Assembly: GCA_020637365.1 (NCBI GenBank) | Contig: JACJWE010000002.1 | Span: 806,001 to 870,000, forward strand | Origin: Acidimicrobiia bacterium | Lineage (GTDB): Bacteria > Actinomycetota > Acidimicrobiia > IMCC26256 > JAGNEX01 | Direction of reading: 5' to 3' | DNA length: 64,000 nt | Shown: positions 17,697 through 26,321 of the stretch, piece by piece | Layout of the letters: every line of letters begins with the position of its first letter | Numbering within the stretch: the stretch's first letter is position 1 | Notes under the pieces: model-generated | Database searches by the model: none | Told to the model about the DNA's origin: nothing | Seen by the model: the letters and a program-made list of their open reading frames with translations, nothing else | Position numbers and translations under genes: made by a program

Positions 17697-17941
17697 CGTG
17701 GTCTGCCGACTCGTTGCCGCCTCGTGTCGGCAATGACGTCATCCCACGACGAACCGCGTTTAGAAGCTGGCACGGCCACGCTGCCTGCCAACGACAAGAA
17801 GTCTGGAGTGCGAGCCAGTACCGCCCGATTGGCTTCTAGTCGAAAAACAACTTGGTCTCCTTCTCGAAGTCCGAGAGCATCGCGGACGGTCTTTGGGACG
17901 GTCACCTGCCCCTTCGATGTGATCTTCGCGGCGATATCCAT
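17693..17941 (-). CDS. AbrB/MazE-type antitoxin (intact)
   Basis: 82 aa. MDIAAKITSKGQVTVPKTVR then DALGLREGDQVVFRLEANRA is a complete SpoVT-AbrB swapped-hairpin domain. The C-terminal part (SWDDVIADTRRQRVGRPR) would bind the toxin. Gene order antitoxin-toxin with a 4-nt overlap. The 17942-18000 stretch is AT-richer and contains TTACTAGTATCAGTTGGTAA, whose TTAC...GTAA ends form a short inverted repeat that may be its operator. Confidence 0.9.
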   Translation of the reverse strand: MDIAAKITSKGQVTVPKTVRDALGLREGDQVVFRLEANRAVLARTPDFLSLAGSVAVPASKRGSSWDDVIADTRRQRVGRPR

Positions 17942-18344
17942 GCGATTTCCTTACTAGTATCAGTTGGTAAGGAATCATACCCGAAATCGGTGATGTGCGT
18001 CAGTGGGTGCGCGAGGGAGCCCACTCTGTGAGGTTGTGGAAGTTCTGCAACGTTGTTGACGCAGAAGATGTCTGGTCGCCAACGCATCAGCGCTACCCAA
18101 TGGAGTAGCTGAAGGGCGGCGCTATTGCGGTTAATAGGGCACGGAGAGTCGCTGAATCAACGCCTGAACACTTTGGAATGAACTCTCAAGGGCGCAATAG
18201 AGAGCCAGCACTGTTTCCCGATACGTTGCGGCTCCCCAACCATTCGACCTCTCACTCGAGACGTCTAAAGCTGTCCCGAAGTCGGCCCCAGATACGTGGT
18301 GACCTTCGAAGAGCCCTCTAAAGAAAGGGGCGAGCTTCGAAACG
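17942..18344. other. Spacer without recognised gene
   Basis: About 400 bp with no supported gene. It contains the putative antitoxin operator at its left end. Around 18300-18345 it holds TAAAGAAAGGGG, a further short match to the repeats at 18345-18408 and 19674-19738. Confidence 0.5.
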
Positions 18345-18408
18345 CACCGTAAAGAAGGAGGCTCTTCCTTGACGGTCAGGCCGTGACCGAAACGGCTTCT
18401 TTACGGTC
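18345..18408 (+). repeat. ~64-bp repeat, copy downstream of fic
   Basis: Contains ACCGTAAAGAAG (18346-18357) and its exact reverse complement CTTCTTTACGGT (18396-18407). The right 30 bp (18379-18408) match 19709-19738 with three differences, and the left part also matches, so the two blocks are same-orientation direct repeats flanking the fic gene. Confidence 0.7.
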
Positions 18409-18488
18409 GTTCCCAGCGCGATGACTCGACTGCGCGGGACCGCTGCTGGATGAGAACGCAGGCTCTGTGAGAGAGAGGTGGCCGGATG

Positions 18489-19658
18489 TCAGTGGCCGGG
18501 TAGGTCGGGTTCCCTGGTCAACGCGTCGATGACTGGATCTGCCCGCCAGCGAACCTGGCGCCTGGCGCCGTCTTCGATTTCGGTTAACAGTCCGGTGTCG
18601 GCCAGCTGGCGGAGGGCTTTGAGCGCAGTTGGTTTGCTCACGCCCAGACGTCGCTCGACGAGTCCTGCGGTGAGCACTGGTTGTTCGAAAACAAGCTCGA
18701 CCAGTTGAACGGCCGCCCCGCGGCTCGTTGCCTGGACCACATCCCGGTTTCGTTCCCTCAGATCGGTCAGCTCTTCGGCTCGGGCGATCCCGTCGTTCGA
18801 CTGAACCGTGATGGCATCGAAAAACATGCTCATCCAGCGGTCGATGTCTCCCTCCTCGCGAACCTTTTGAAGAGCGTCGTAATAGTCGGTTCGACGGGCT
18901 TCGAAATAGGGGGAGATGTACAGCAGCGGTGAGGGCAGGCGGTCGCGCAACATCAAGGCGAACACCACCAGCAGCCGACCGAGACGCCCATTGCCATCCA
19001 AGAACGGATGGATCGTTTCGAACTGGTAATGCACCAACGCCGTCTGCACCAGCGGTGGCAGGCTGAGACCGTCAGCGTTCACGAAGTGCTCGAGGTCGCT
19101 CAGTAGGCCCGGAACGTCGCCAGGAGGCGGCGGTACGAAGGATGCAGTCTCGATGGTCGCCCCCGACGGCCCGATCCAGTTTTGGCTGGTTCGAAGCTCC
19201 CCTGGTTGGCGGTGCCAACCGCGCACGCCGGACAGCAGAACTCGGTGCATTTCTCGGATGAGCCGCACGCTGAACGGGAGCTCGCCGAGCAGTAGAAGCC
19301 CTCGTTCCATGGCGTTGACGTAGTTGACGACTTCCTCGACATCAGGGCTGAGCCGGGCTTCGCTGACTTCGGCCTCGTAGACCTCAGCGAGCGATGCCTG
19401 GGTTCCTTCGATCCGAGTGGATGCGAGCGCCTCGCGTCGGAGATAGGGCCCAACCATCAACTGAGGGTTGGGAAGCAGTCGACCTGCTCCTGCGAGGCGT
19501 CCGAGCGCAGCTTCTGCTTCCGCCATAGCGGACACGTTGTCGTTGGAGAGCGTGAGCTGGCGTGGAATCGGGGCAGGAAAGTAGGCCACATAGCTGTTGG
19601 GTCCAACGGTTCGACCTGCCCTCCCGAACTCGGAGGCGTGATATCGATCGACGTCCAT
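18489..19658 (-). CDS. Fic-domain AMP-transferase with winged helix
   Basis: 389 aa. Residues 80-84 carry the inhibitory S-T-R-I-E-G helix of class II Fic proteins. The Fic core has LVHYQFETIHPFLDGNGRLG (catalytic His217, anion-binding G-N-G-R, final Arg228), preceded by the flap region ATIETASFVPPPP. The C-terminus (about residues 315-385) is a winged helix with LTAGLVERRLGVSKPTALKA. Fic proteins transfer AMP or other nucleotides to target proteins; the winged helix suggests autoregulation, and the inverted TTTAC repeats just upstream (19674-19738) are the candidate operator. Intact. Confidence 0.9.
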   Translation of the reverse strand: MDVDRYHASEFGRAGRTVGPNSYVAYFPAPIPRQLTLSNDNVSAMAEAEAALGRLAGAGRLLPNPQLMVGPYLRREALASTRIEGTQASLAEVYEAEVSEARLSPDVEEVVNYVNAMERGLLLLGELPFSVRLIREMHRVLLSGVRGWHRQPGELRTSQNWIGPSGATIETASFVPPPPGDVPGLLSDLEHFVNADGLSLPPLVQTALVHYQFETIHPFLDGNGRLGRLLVVFALMLRDRLPSPLLYISPYFEARRTDYYDALQKVREEGDIDRWMSMFFDAITVQSNDGIARAEELTDLRERNRDVVQATSRGAAVQLVELVFEQPVLTAGLVERRLGVSKPTALKALRQLADTGLLTEIEDGARRQVRWRADPVIDALTREPDLPGH

Positions 19659-19673
19659 TCACGAACCGTAGCC

Positions 19674-19738
19674 CACTGTAAAGAAAAACGCCGTTTCCTT
19701 TACAGTGAGGCCGTGACCGGAAAGGTTTCTTTACGGTC
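19674..19738 (+). repeat. ~65-bp repeat and likely divergent operator upstream of fic
   Basis: ACTGTAAAG (19676-19684) and CTTTACAGT (19698-19706) form an inverted repeat, followed by GGCCGTGACCGGAAAGG and TTTCTTTACGGTC, which match 18379-18408. It lies 16 bp upstream of fic and about 160 bp upstream of the plus-strand ATPase, so it could regulate both. The other copy lies beyond the fic 3' end. Confidence 0.65.
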
Positions 19739-19895
19739 CCGAGAAACGGACCGACCTGGTGGGCCGGCTGGAAGTCCTGATCCGGGCAGGTCGCCGTTCT
19801 GGTGGGTGCCTGGGCGGGCATTCTCGGGTTGCCGAACTCCAACGAAAACTAACAAATCTAATAAAACTAACAAGGTCTAACGGCTTCTCGAGAGG

Positions 19896-21086
19896 GTGAA
19901 CGGCTATCCCCCCAAGGTGGCAAGAAACCCGTTCACGCCCACTTTTGGTGTCTCTCCTCCTGTGTTGGTGGGCCGCTCTGACCTCATTAGCGACTTCATC
20001 GACGCCCTTGAGGACGGGCCGGGCGCACCAGGCAGGATGACGTTGTACACCGGTGCCCGGGGCACCGGTAAGACGGTGTTGTTGAATGAGGTCGAAGACG
20101 CCGCCCGACGGCTGGGGTGGCGCGTGATCGCCGAAACCGCGACTGCAGGGTTGGTGAAGCGGATGATCACAGAGCACCTGCCAGCGCTTCTGAGGGACAT
20201 TGATTCGGGCTCCGATCGATCGGTGGTGACGGGAGTGAGCGCTCCGCTTGGTCTTGGGGGAGCAACGTGGGAGACGGTGGCCGAGCATGAGGCGGCCCCG
20301 GGACTCCGCAATCAGCTCACTGCGGTCACCGAGCTCATGGCGTCCTCTGGCACGGGGCTGCTGGTCACTCTCGACGAAATCCACCACCAAGTCGTGGGCG
20401 AGCTGCGCGAGCTTGCGACAGTGCTCCAACACCTAGTTCGCGAAGAACGCCAGATTGCCTTTGTCGATGCAGGCCTCCCGTCAGCGGTCAGTGCCGTCTT
20501 GAGCGACGATGTGCTGACTTTTCTGCGGCGGGCGGATCGACACTCGCTCGGTCCCGTGCCGATCGACGACGTTTCGAACGCGATTGCCCGTCCGGTCCGG
20601 GAGGCTGGCCGAGAGATCTCCCCCCAGTTGGTAGCCAGCGCCGCGGCCGCGACCGGCGGCTATCCCTTTCTGATTCAGCTTGTCGGCTACCACATCTGGC
20701 GCCAACAGCCCAGTGTTCTCGAGATATCAGCAGCAGACGTGGAGGCTGGCGTACTCGCTGCACGCCGCCGGATCGGGTCGCTGGTTCACGAGCCAGCATT
20801 GGCTGACCTGCCGGGAGTTGCCCGTACGTTCCTCGTCGCGATGGCTCAAGACGACGGACCTTCGAGGATGAGCGACATCGCCGTCCGTCTAATTGTCGAT
20901 GGCAACTACGCCAGCCAGTACCGCTTGCGTCTGATCGCCACCGGACTCATCAAGCCAGCTGGCCACGGACGAGTCGATTTCACGATGCCCTCTCTTCGTG
21001 ACTACTTGCGTGAGCACGCTGTCTTGGAGGCTCGCCCCGGACTTCCTGCTGGCGACGCCGAGCAGTTCGACATAGCTCCGGACTAG
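19896..21086 (+). CDS. ORC/AAA-type P-loop ATPase
   Basis: 396 aa. Starts YPPKVARNPFTPTFGVSPPV then LVGRSDLISDFIDAL. Walker A is TGARGTGKT (residues 52-60), Walker B LLVTLDEIHH near residue 155, sensor region near IAFVDAGLPSAVSAV. The second half has GGYPFLIQLVGYHIWR and a C-terminal winged-helix-like part (RMSDIAVRLIVDGNYASQYR). Such stand-alone ATPases related to ORC/STAND proteins are common near mobile and stress genes; the substrate is unknown. It is transcribed divergently from fic, sharing the intergenic repeat. Confidence 0.85.
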   Translation: MNGYPPKVARNPFTPTFGVSPPVLVGRSDLISDFIDALEDGPGAPGRMTLYTGARGTGKTVLLNEVEDAARRLGWRVIAETATAGLVKRMITEHLPALLRDIDSGSDRSVVTGVSAPLGLGGATWETVAEHEAAPGLRNQLTAVTELMASSGTGLLVTLDEIHHQVVGELRELATVLQHLVREERQIAFVDAGLPSAVSAVLSDDVLTFLRRADRHSLGPVPIDDVSNAIARPVREAGREISPQLVASAAAATGGYPFLIQLVGYHIWRQQPSVLEISAADVEAGVLAARRRIGSLVHEPALADLPGVARTFLVAMAQDDGPSRMSDIAVRLIVDGNYASQYRLRLIATGLIKPAGHGRVDFTMPSLRDYLREHAVLEARPGLPAGDAEQFDIAPD

Positions 21087-21402
21087 CTACTGCAACGTGC
21101 GTGACGAGACGCTGCGTATTTTGTGAACCGAAGTAGTGGAATGTGCGTAGTTCCACCGCGGGATTGTCTTCGATGCAGGCGACGCCACCGTTCCGCTCAG
21201 CCCCAAGCGCTTGCTGTCGGTGGTCACCACGATCGCGTCCATCAGGACGTCGCAAAGCTGGGGGCGCACCCAGTGCAGGTGACGAACATCGTGGTCGCCA
21301 ACCCGGGCCGCTCGACAGGGACGCGACGCCCTTCCCGAGCTGCTACGTCTTCAAACCCCCTGGGCCGTGCTGGCTGGTACTCGATCGAGGTGAAGGGGCG
21401 GC
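21087..21402. other. Spacer with an unassigned minus-strand fragment
   Basis: On the minus strand, frames read LMDAIVVTTDSKRLGLSGTV then EDNPAVELRTFHYFGSQNTQ and RLVTHVAVAS. This looks protein-coding and continuous but stops at the end of the ATPase gene, and its upstream part is in another frame. I do not recognise the family; it is probably a degraded gene. Confidence 0.35.
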
Positions 21403-22238
21403 TCAGTCGGTGGGGGTCGGCTCGATCGGGAACTGCACCTCGGTTCGCCACTGCGTGACGTCGTCGGGGCATTCGAGGTAGTGCTCTCGCGAGTACCCGG
21501 TGGTGCGGAACCCGTTGGCGCCAATCCAGTCCAAGAGCGGCGCAACCGTGTTGACGTCGACGGTCGCCATGTCGCCGCGGTGGATGGCAGTCGCCGCCAG
21601 CGGAACCTCGGCAAGGTCGACGACGTCGAGTCCCGGGACGTCGGTCACGGACTCGTCGACCGGGAATCCGGCATGAACACCGATCCCGCCATCGACGGTG
21701 TCGTCGTAATAGGCGATCGACCGTCCAGCGATCTCCACCCCAGCCGAACCCAGAGCGCCGAGCAGTTCCGGATACAGCGGCTCAATGACGGGCTGAATGT
21801 CGGCGGAATCGAAGCTGGCGCTGACTCCCGAGGCGACGGCGAGGTGGACAGCTGGCAGATGCTTGGTGGTGACGGTGATGTCTTTGGCGGGTGTGCTCAT
21901 CTGATTCTCCAGTCGTTGGATGTGGGCTTCGACTCGTTGGAGCCGCGATGTGGCTTCGTTGAGCTCGTTCTCGAGTTCGGTGCGGCGCAACACCAGCATC
22001 CCGCGCAGTTCCGCCGGGCTGATCCCCTCGTGAGCGATGCGTTTAATGTCAGCGAGCGCAAGCCCGCGGCCTTCAACGCCAACAACTGGAACAGGTTGGC
22101 GAGCTGGGTCACGTCGTAGCGGCGGTAGCCCGTGGTGTCGTTGACGTCGGCGGGGACCAACACGCCGAGGTCGTGGTAGTGGCGCAGCGTCCGCGGCGTG
22201 ACGCCGGCCAGTCGCGCCATGTCACCAATCGAGTACAT
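21403..22238 (-). pseudogene. MerR-family activator with GyrI-like domain, one frameshift
   Basis: ATG at 22238 reads MYSIGDMARLAGVTPRTLRH then YHDLGVLVPADVNDTTGYRR, a complete MerR helix-turn-helix and wing (residues 1-45). Around 22050-22070 the frame breaks; the next frame gives the coiled-coil MLVLRRTELENELNEATSRL and RVEAHIQRLENQM and the GyrI-like ligand domain with HLPAVHLAVASGV, VEIAGRSIAYYDD and HRGDMATVDVNTVAPLLDWI. This is the BltR/BmrR design of multidrug-sensing regulators. One single-base indel separates the two halves, so recent loss or a sequencing error are both possible. Confidence 0.8.
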
Positions 22239-22413
22239 GTCCACGACGCTACGGGTTGACGTCGCGTGAGAGTCAAGAGCCGTTCGCAAAAGCCTGAGAT
22301 CGACACCGCGACCTCGACGGCCGCTACAAGATCCGGGCTGCTCAAAGCGCGATCACTGCGGTCATCGAACGCCCCGGCGGACAACGTCCCAAGATGGGCT
22401 CAAGCGTCCCCGC

Positions 22414-22629
22414 TTATGGATCAGAATCGGTTGGGTGCGTGAGTGACTCGCCGGGGGTCGGCTTCACGATCTGACGTTGCAGGGGGTCGTCCAGCAAGTA
22501 GACAGTTGCCCCTCTGTGAGGCGCGCATTCTGTCTTGCCGACCAGCCTCGCCCCTTCGATCGCGAGGGCTCGCAGCTCGCCAAGGAGTTCGTCGAAGTCG
22601 TCGTCAACAATGCGTTTCTGTTCGTCCAT
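22414..22629 (-). CDS. Small hypothetical protein (71 aa)
   Basis: MDEQKRIVDDDFDELLGELR then ALAIEGARLVGKTECAPHRG and ATVYLLDDPLQRQIVKPTPG. The helical acidic N-terminus and short strand region look coding, but no family is recognised. The three direct repeats at 22642-22703 lie just upstream of its start and may be its control region. Confidence 0.45.
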   Translation of the reverse strand: MDEQKRIVDDDFDELLGELRALAIEGARLVGKTECAPHRGATVYLLDDPLQRQIVKPTPGESLTHPTDSDP

Positions 22630-22641
22630 CCTCGTTGTGGA

Positions 22642-22703
22642 CTACAGGTTGGACGCGGTTGCCGCTACAGAATGGACGCGCTTTGCACTACAGATTGGGC
22701 GCG
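22642..22703 (+). repeat. Three 16-bp direct repeats at 23-bp period
   Basis: CTACAGGTTGGACGCG at 22642, CTACAGAATGGACGCG at 22665 and CTACAGATTGGGCGCG at 22688. The period is exactly 23 bp (just over two helical turns). They sit 13 bp upstream of the minus-strand gene at 22414-22629, so they may be tandem binding sites for a regulator. Confidence 0.7.
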
Positions 22704-23014
22704 AACGGGCGCCGGTGGCGCTAGCCGTTCAAGCTCGGGTGTCACAGGCGGGCCCGGTGGTCCTTGGTTCCTGCGGAGGTGCGGCAGCGTCAGCGGCGGT
22801 GATTTGGTGGTCTTGGAGGCTGGCGCTGTGACAGTCGTTCCATTTGATTCTGCCGATGGCAGTGACCAAGGTGCGTTGTTGCTCATTCATATCGGCAGAC
22901 GAGCAACTTGCCGGCGGGAGGCTAAAGGTTGCAGCACCTATAGTTCGATGTCATAGGTGGTCGCTATCGTTTCCACTGATTCCACCGCTCGGCCGCGCAC
23001 CTTGGAGATCAAGC

Positions 23015-23200
23015 ATGACTGTCGACAATGACCGCCACGAGTTCGCCACGGACGCAGAAATCGATGCTCTGGTGGAACAGACGTTGCAGGACGTTGGTGT
23101 CGCTCTTGACGACCTTCGTAGCCAAGCCAGCCAGGGGCGATTCGCGTCTGAGAAGCTGCGGCGAGCCTGGTTTGCCATTGACGGCGTAGGCAGGGCTTGA
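23015..23200 (+). CDS. Small hypothetical protein, partner of the next gene
   Basis: ATG at 23015 preceded by TTGGAGATCAAGC. 61 aa, MTVDNDRHEFATDAEIDALV then EQTLQDVGVALDDLRSQASQ and FASEKLRRAWFAIDGVGR. The all-helical acidic composition is like a small antitoxin-like or adaptor protein. It lies 13 bp upstream of a 229-codon gene in the same direction, so they are probably one operon. No family assigned. Confidence 0.6.
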   Translation: MTVDNDRHEFATDAEIDALVEQTLQDVGVALDDLRSQASQGRFASEKLRRAWFAIDGVGRA

Positions 23201-23213
23201 CCCGGACTCGCCC

Positions 23214-23903
23214 GTGCTGAGTGATCTCGATGCCCAAGCTCGTTCGTTCGCAGCTGATACCTCCGAGGTTCTCAACCGGACAATCTGCAACGGTGTTCGC
23301 ATCACCCCTCTGACTACAGCGAACGGCAAAACGATCATGGGCTTCGGGATTAAGCGGACCAAGATCCAGCCCGATCCGATCCCCATCGGCCTCGCAGGTA
23401 CGAAGCCTCGCCTCTTTCTCTATCTCGCCCATTCCTACGAGCTCGATCCTGAAGGGGTCTACCTTGCTATGAGTGCGAGCACCATGAGTCTCTATTCGTC
23501 TGAAGCCATGGAGGACGACGACTTGGTGGTTGCGATCGACGACACGAGGCAGCCTGTCAATAGTTTTCCCGGTTCCCACCTTCATGTTTCGGGGGAGCGT
23601 TCTGATCTTGACGGGCTCTACCTCGGGGATCGACGAAAGTCGCGGACGCTTCGCGACCTCCACCTACCGGTCGGCGGAAAACGCTTCCGTCCGACACTGG
23701 AAGACCTCATCGAGTTCGTGGTGACGGAGGAGATGGTGGTTCCGCGCGACGGGTGGGAGGCGGCGGTTGCCGAGCACCGATCACGTTGGCAGTCGATACA
23801 GCTGAAGGCGGCGGTCAGGCGGAACCCCAACGATGCTGCCAGTGCACTGAGAGAAGCTGGCTGGTGCGTCAGTGGTCCAGACGCCTGCGGAGGTGCTGAG
23901 TAG
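23214..23903 (+). CDS. Conserved-looking hypothetical protein (229 aa)
   Basis: GTG start at 23214. Contains DTSEVLNRTICNGVRITPLT, KTIMGFGIKRTKIQPDPIPI, PRLFLYLAHSYELDPEG, SHLHVSGERSDLDGLYLGD and KRFRPTLEDLIEFVVTEEMV. The regular strand pattern and a well-kept frame show a real globular protein. I do not know its function. The preceding 61-aa gene is probably co-transcribed; the two-gene layout resembles toxin-antitoxin or effector-adaptor pairs, but nothing in the sequence proves it. Confidence 0.65.
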   Translation: MLSDLDAQARSFAADTSEVLNRTICNGVRITPLTTANGKTIMGFGIKRTKIQPDPIPIGLAGTKPRLFLYLAHSYELDPEGVYLAMSASTMSLYSSEAMEDDDLVVAIDDTRQPVNSFPGSHLHVSGERSDLDGLYLGDRRKSRTLRDLHLPVGGKRFRPTLEDLIEFVVTEEMVVPRDGWEAAVAEHRSRWQSIQLKAAVRRNPNDAASALREAGWCVSGPDACGGAE

Positions 23904-23980
23904 TCCAAGTTTGAAGTCAGTGTCATCTCGGTGAATGACCTGTGCAGAGGCCGCGCCGCAACAACAGGGCGAGGAACGCG

Positions 23981-24133
23981 GTGAGCACATCGGGCAGGGG
24001 GCCTTACCGCATTGAGTCACCAAATGACGAGCGGCGAGCTGCCGACACCGTCGAAGCTGACCCAGGCTCGATGATCTCTTCCACGGCTGGCTGGTTGCCG
24101 GGCAGAGTACCCGGCGGCAACTTGAACGCGTAG
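23981..24133 (+). CDS. Possible small protein (50 aa)
   Basis: GTG at 23981 preceded by GAGGAACGCG. The product VSTSGRGPYRIESPNDERRA then ADTVEADPGSMISSTAGWLP and GRVPGGNLNA is hydrophilic and has no recognised family. The ribosome-binding site is reasonable but the call is weak; it could also be the tail of a longer, degraded gene. Confidence 0.25.
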   Translation: MSTSGRGPYRIESPNDERRAADTVEADPGSMISSTAGWLPGRVPGGNLNA

Positions 24134-24173
24134 GGTTGGGGCGCTCCATCTAGACCGCCAGCGCCCAGGACCG

Positions 24174-24824
24174 TCAGGGAACAGACGGAGGTTCTTGGTC
24201 GCCTATCGCGGCTGTAAGACTCGCCTCGTCTAGCCAAAGGACGAATTGCAGAACGACAGTCCGAAGTTGTTCGATCGTTTCGTCGGGGATCCGAAGGAGA
24301 CCCCCTTCCGTGTTGACACCGATTTCCTTGAGAGTCGCCGTTACGTTTGAGGTTCGCTGCTGGTAGCGGGTTAGGCGGCCCGCGCCGTGCACAAGGGCAT
24401 TCCTAGCCTGAATGTGCGCTTTGAACTGCTTAATCTCAGAAAATTTCTTGACGTCCACGCCGTGCCATTCTCGCCAAGCGTTGAATTGGCTTTCCCAGTT
24501 GTGTAGGGCTTCGCGCTGTTTGGTCGGCCACCAAGCGAAAAGAAGGCGGCTTTGGTTGAGAAGTGCGGTCTCCGTGGCCTCAACAAGCTTGGTGGCCGAA
24601 AAATCTTCAGCGAGCCCCAATGCGAATGGGTAGAGCAGCGACATGGGGTTGCGCTCTTCGGGAGTCGCTTGCTCATCCTGGTATGGGCGATCGTGCTCAC
24701 CTGACGCAGCGGCCATGGAGCGCATTTGCCCGAATGCGCGGTTGAGCCGCTTGACAACATCTTCTGCGAGTTCAGACGATCGAGAGAGAGTCGAAGTTCT
24801 TATCGGCAATTCGGGCGTAGACAT
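24174..24824 (-). CDS. HEPN-domain protein coupled to reverse transcriptase
   Basis: ATG at 24824 follows a purine-rich GGGGAGGGAG and lies inside the end of the reverse transcriptase gene (53-bp overlap). 216 aa, mainly alpha-helical, with FKAHIQARNALVHGAG: R141-N-A-L-V-H146 is the R-N-x3-H signature of HEPN RNases. The N-terminal half (LAEDVVKRLNRAFGQMRSMA, LLYPFALGLAEDFSATKLVE) is helical too. HEPN domains act as RNase toxins in many defence systems; fused HEPN domains occur in the abortive-infection RT AbiA, so here a split version is likely. Active or only structural is not known. Confidence 0.65.
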   Translation of the reverse strand: MSTPELPIRTSTLSRSSELAEDVVKRLNRAFGQMRSMAAASGEHDRPYQDEQATPEERNPMSLLYPFALGLAEDFSATKLVEATETALLNQSRLLFAWWPTKQREALHNWESQFNAWREWHGVDVKKFSEIKQFKAHIQARNALVHGAGRLTRYQQRTSNVTATLKEIGVNTEGGLLRIPDETIEQLRTVVLQFVLWLDEASLTAAIGDQEPPSVP

Positions 24825-26280
24825 CTCCCTCCCCTCGGATCGATTTGAGAGCGTTGGTATTCTTCGAAGCGAGGAACGCTGCAGCAGCGGCAAACTCCGG
24901 CTTTGCGGCTGGCCCAGAATGATCGAAGCGCCTGGTCACGTCCTCCAGTGTCACCCAGCCGTGAAGGGCACAGGCCGCTGCGGCAAGCCCGGCGAGAGTG
25001 TCGGAGCGCGATCGAAAGCAGGCCTCGACCCAGTCCTGCAGCGAGGCCGGGGGCGAGCTCAAACTCAAGATCGGTACTAGGAGCCACGCGGAACGCCACG
25101 CACTCGTTCCCGCTCCTGACGACGAGGTCAACGACGACAGGACATCCGCTACGAACCCCGGTTCGAACGGCGCTAAAGCGGCGAGGTAACGAGCGACATC
25201 AGGCGTCAACTGCGGTTCTCTCCTTGCCAGTTTGGAGATCATGTCGGGCTCGACAACCGAGGGGGAGGCTGCGAGCTCGCGGAGACCCAGGCCAGCAAGC
25301 TTCACGAACATCCACTCGTCGGCGTTGTCCGAACCTTTCGAAGTCTGAAACTCGTTCCAGAGTTTGAGCGCAGCTCCGCCCGCTGCGGCCCGGCTCGCGG
25401 TGCTCGGTGGCAGTTGCACCTCGACCCAGACCTCTTGGTAGCCCGAATCGAAAGCCAAGAGGCGCGTTTCAGCGTTGGCGCCCACTAATTCAGCCCAGCG
25501 CTCTCTTGGCGCTCTAATCCACCCCTGGTAGCGGTCTTTCTGAAAAATCAGGGTTTTGCGCTCATTCAGGGTAAGCCCAAAGTGTTCGAGTTCCCCAGTC
25601 ACTTTGATGGCGGCGGCTAAGGCTTCGGCGTAGCTTCGGCACCCGATGCGGAAGTCGTCATTGAACCGCGCAATCTGGAGACCGGCACGGGTCAGCCTGC
25701 GCGTTGCTGCGTCAATCACAATCTCTGCCAGGGGATCCGCGGCATCGTAAAGCTGAGGTAGCCCAGCGGGTCCCCCCATGAGCCCCGAGAGGAAGTCGCT
25801 GAGGGCGGTTGCGAGGTCGACGGCGCCCGTTAGACCAACGATTTCGTCGTGGACATTCTGGTGTCGTACGTATTGATAGAAGCCGTGGACATCGCACGCC
25901 ACGACGTACCGTGTGGCAGGCTCCTCGAGTACCTCAGTTTGGAACTGTGCGTAGGCGGGGTAGGAGCGATTGACAGGTGGAACCAACTCGCCCTGCACGA
26001 GGGATGCAAGCGCTCGGAGCTGCAGACGACTTTGAAGGGATAATCGTCGTATGGGCCGGTAGCTCGTCGAGTCCTTGTTGGCGAACAGTCGCTCAACTTC
26101 GTATGGCTTCGAGTTTGCTCTGAGCAACCCACGTGCCTCTGGAACGAAGGCGGCCAAATCGTCGCCGAGAGCGTTCTCGACTGTGCGGGTTGGGATCTTG
26201 TCAGGGGGAGTGCCGATCTCGGATCGAACGACATCCTCCACGTTGACCCTGTCGAGCAGTGCTTCTGGGATCAGCATCAA
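24772..26280 (-). CDS. Reverse transcriptase of the defence (Abi/UG-like) type
   Basis: 502 aa, uninterrupted. RT motifs: RPIRRLSLQSRLQLRALASL (motif 1-2 region), A in YVVACDVHGFYQYVRH (Asp130), B in GLPQLYDAADPLAEI (173-187), C in IARFNDDFRIG (Asp208, Asp209; FNDD in place of YADD) and D in GLTLNERKTLIF. Residues 260-500 are a long alpha-helical, repeat-like C-terminal half (for example SVVEPDMISKLARREPQLTP), as in Abi and other defence RTs. No retron ncRNA, integrase, maturase or Cas1 partner is visible. Followed by the overlapping HEPN gene, so a two-gene anti-phage module is the best reading; the exact RT class needs a tree. Confidence 0.8.
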   Translation of the reverse strand: MMLIPEALLDRVNVEDVVRSEIGTPPDKIPTRTVENALGDDLAAFVPEARGLLRANSKPYEVERLFANKDSTSYRPIRRLSLQSRLQLRALASLVQGELVPPVNRSYPAYAQFQTEVLEEPATRYVVACDVHGFYQYVRHQNVHDEIVGLTGAVDLATALSDFLSGLMGGPAGLPQLYDAADPLAEIVIDAATRRLTRAGLQIARFNDDFRIGCRSYAEALAAAIKVTGELEHFGLTLNERKTLIFQKDRYQGWIRAPRERWAELVGANAETRLLAFDSGYQEVWVEVQLPPSTASRAAAGGAALKLWNEFQTSKGSDNADEWMFVKLAGLGLRELAASPSVVEPDMISKLARREPQLTPDVARYLAALAPFEPGFVADVLSSLTSSSGAGTSAWRSAWLLVPILSLSSPPASLQDWVEACFRSRSDTLAGLAAAACALHGWVTLEDVTRRFDHSGPAAKPEFAAAAAFLASKNTNALKSIRGEGDVYARIADKNFDSLSIV

Positions 26281-26321
26281 CGCACGCTATCTCCGGGGGT
26301 CGACTGAACGCTTCGGCTTGG

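Noticed and set aside
22290..22410. Possible integrase-like peptide on the plus strand (DGRYKIRAAQSAITAVIERP)
   Set aside because: Short, no start, no catalytic residues, and flanked by unrelated frames; likely chance.
24174..26280. Retron or group II intron
   Set aside because: No structured ncRNA or intron domain sequence is recognisable beside the RT, and the long helical C-terminus fits defence RTs.
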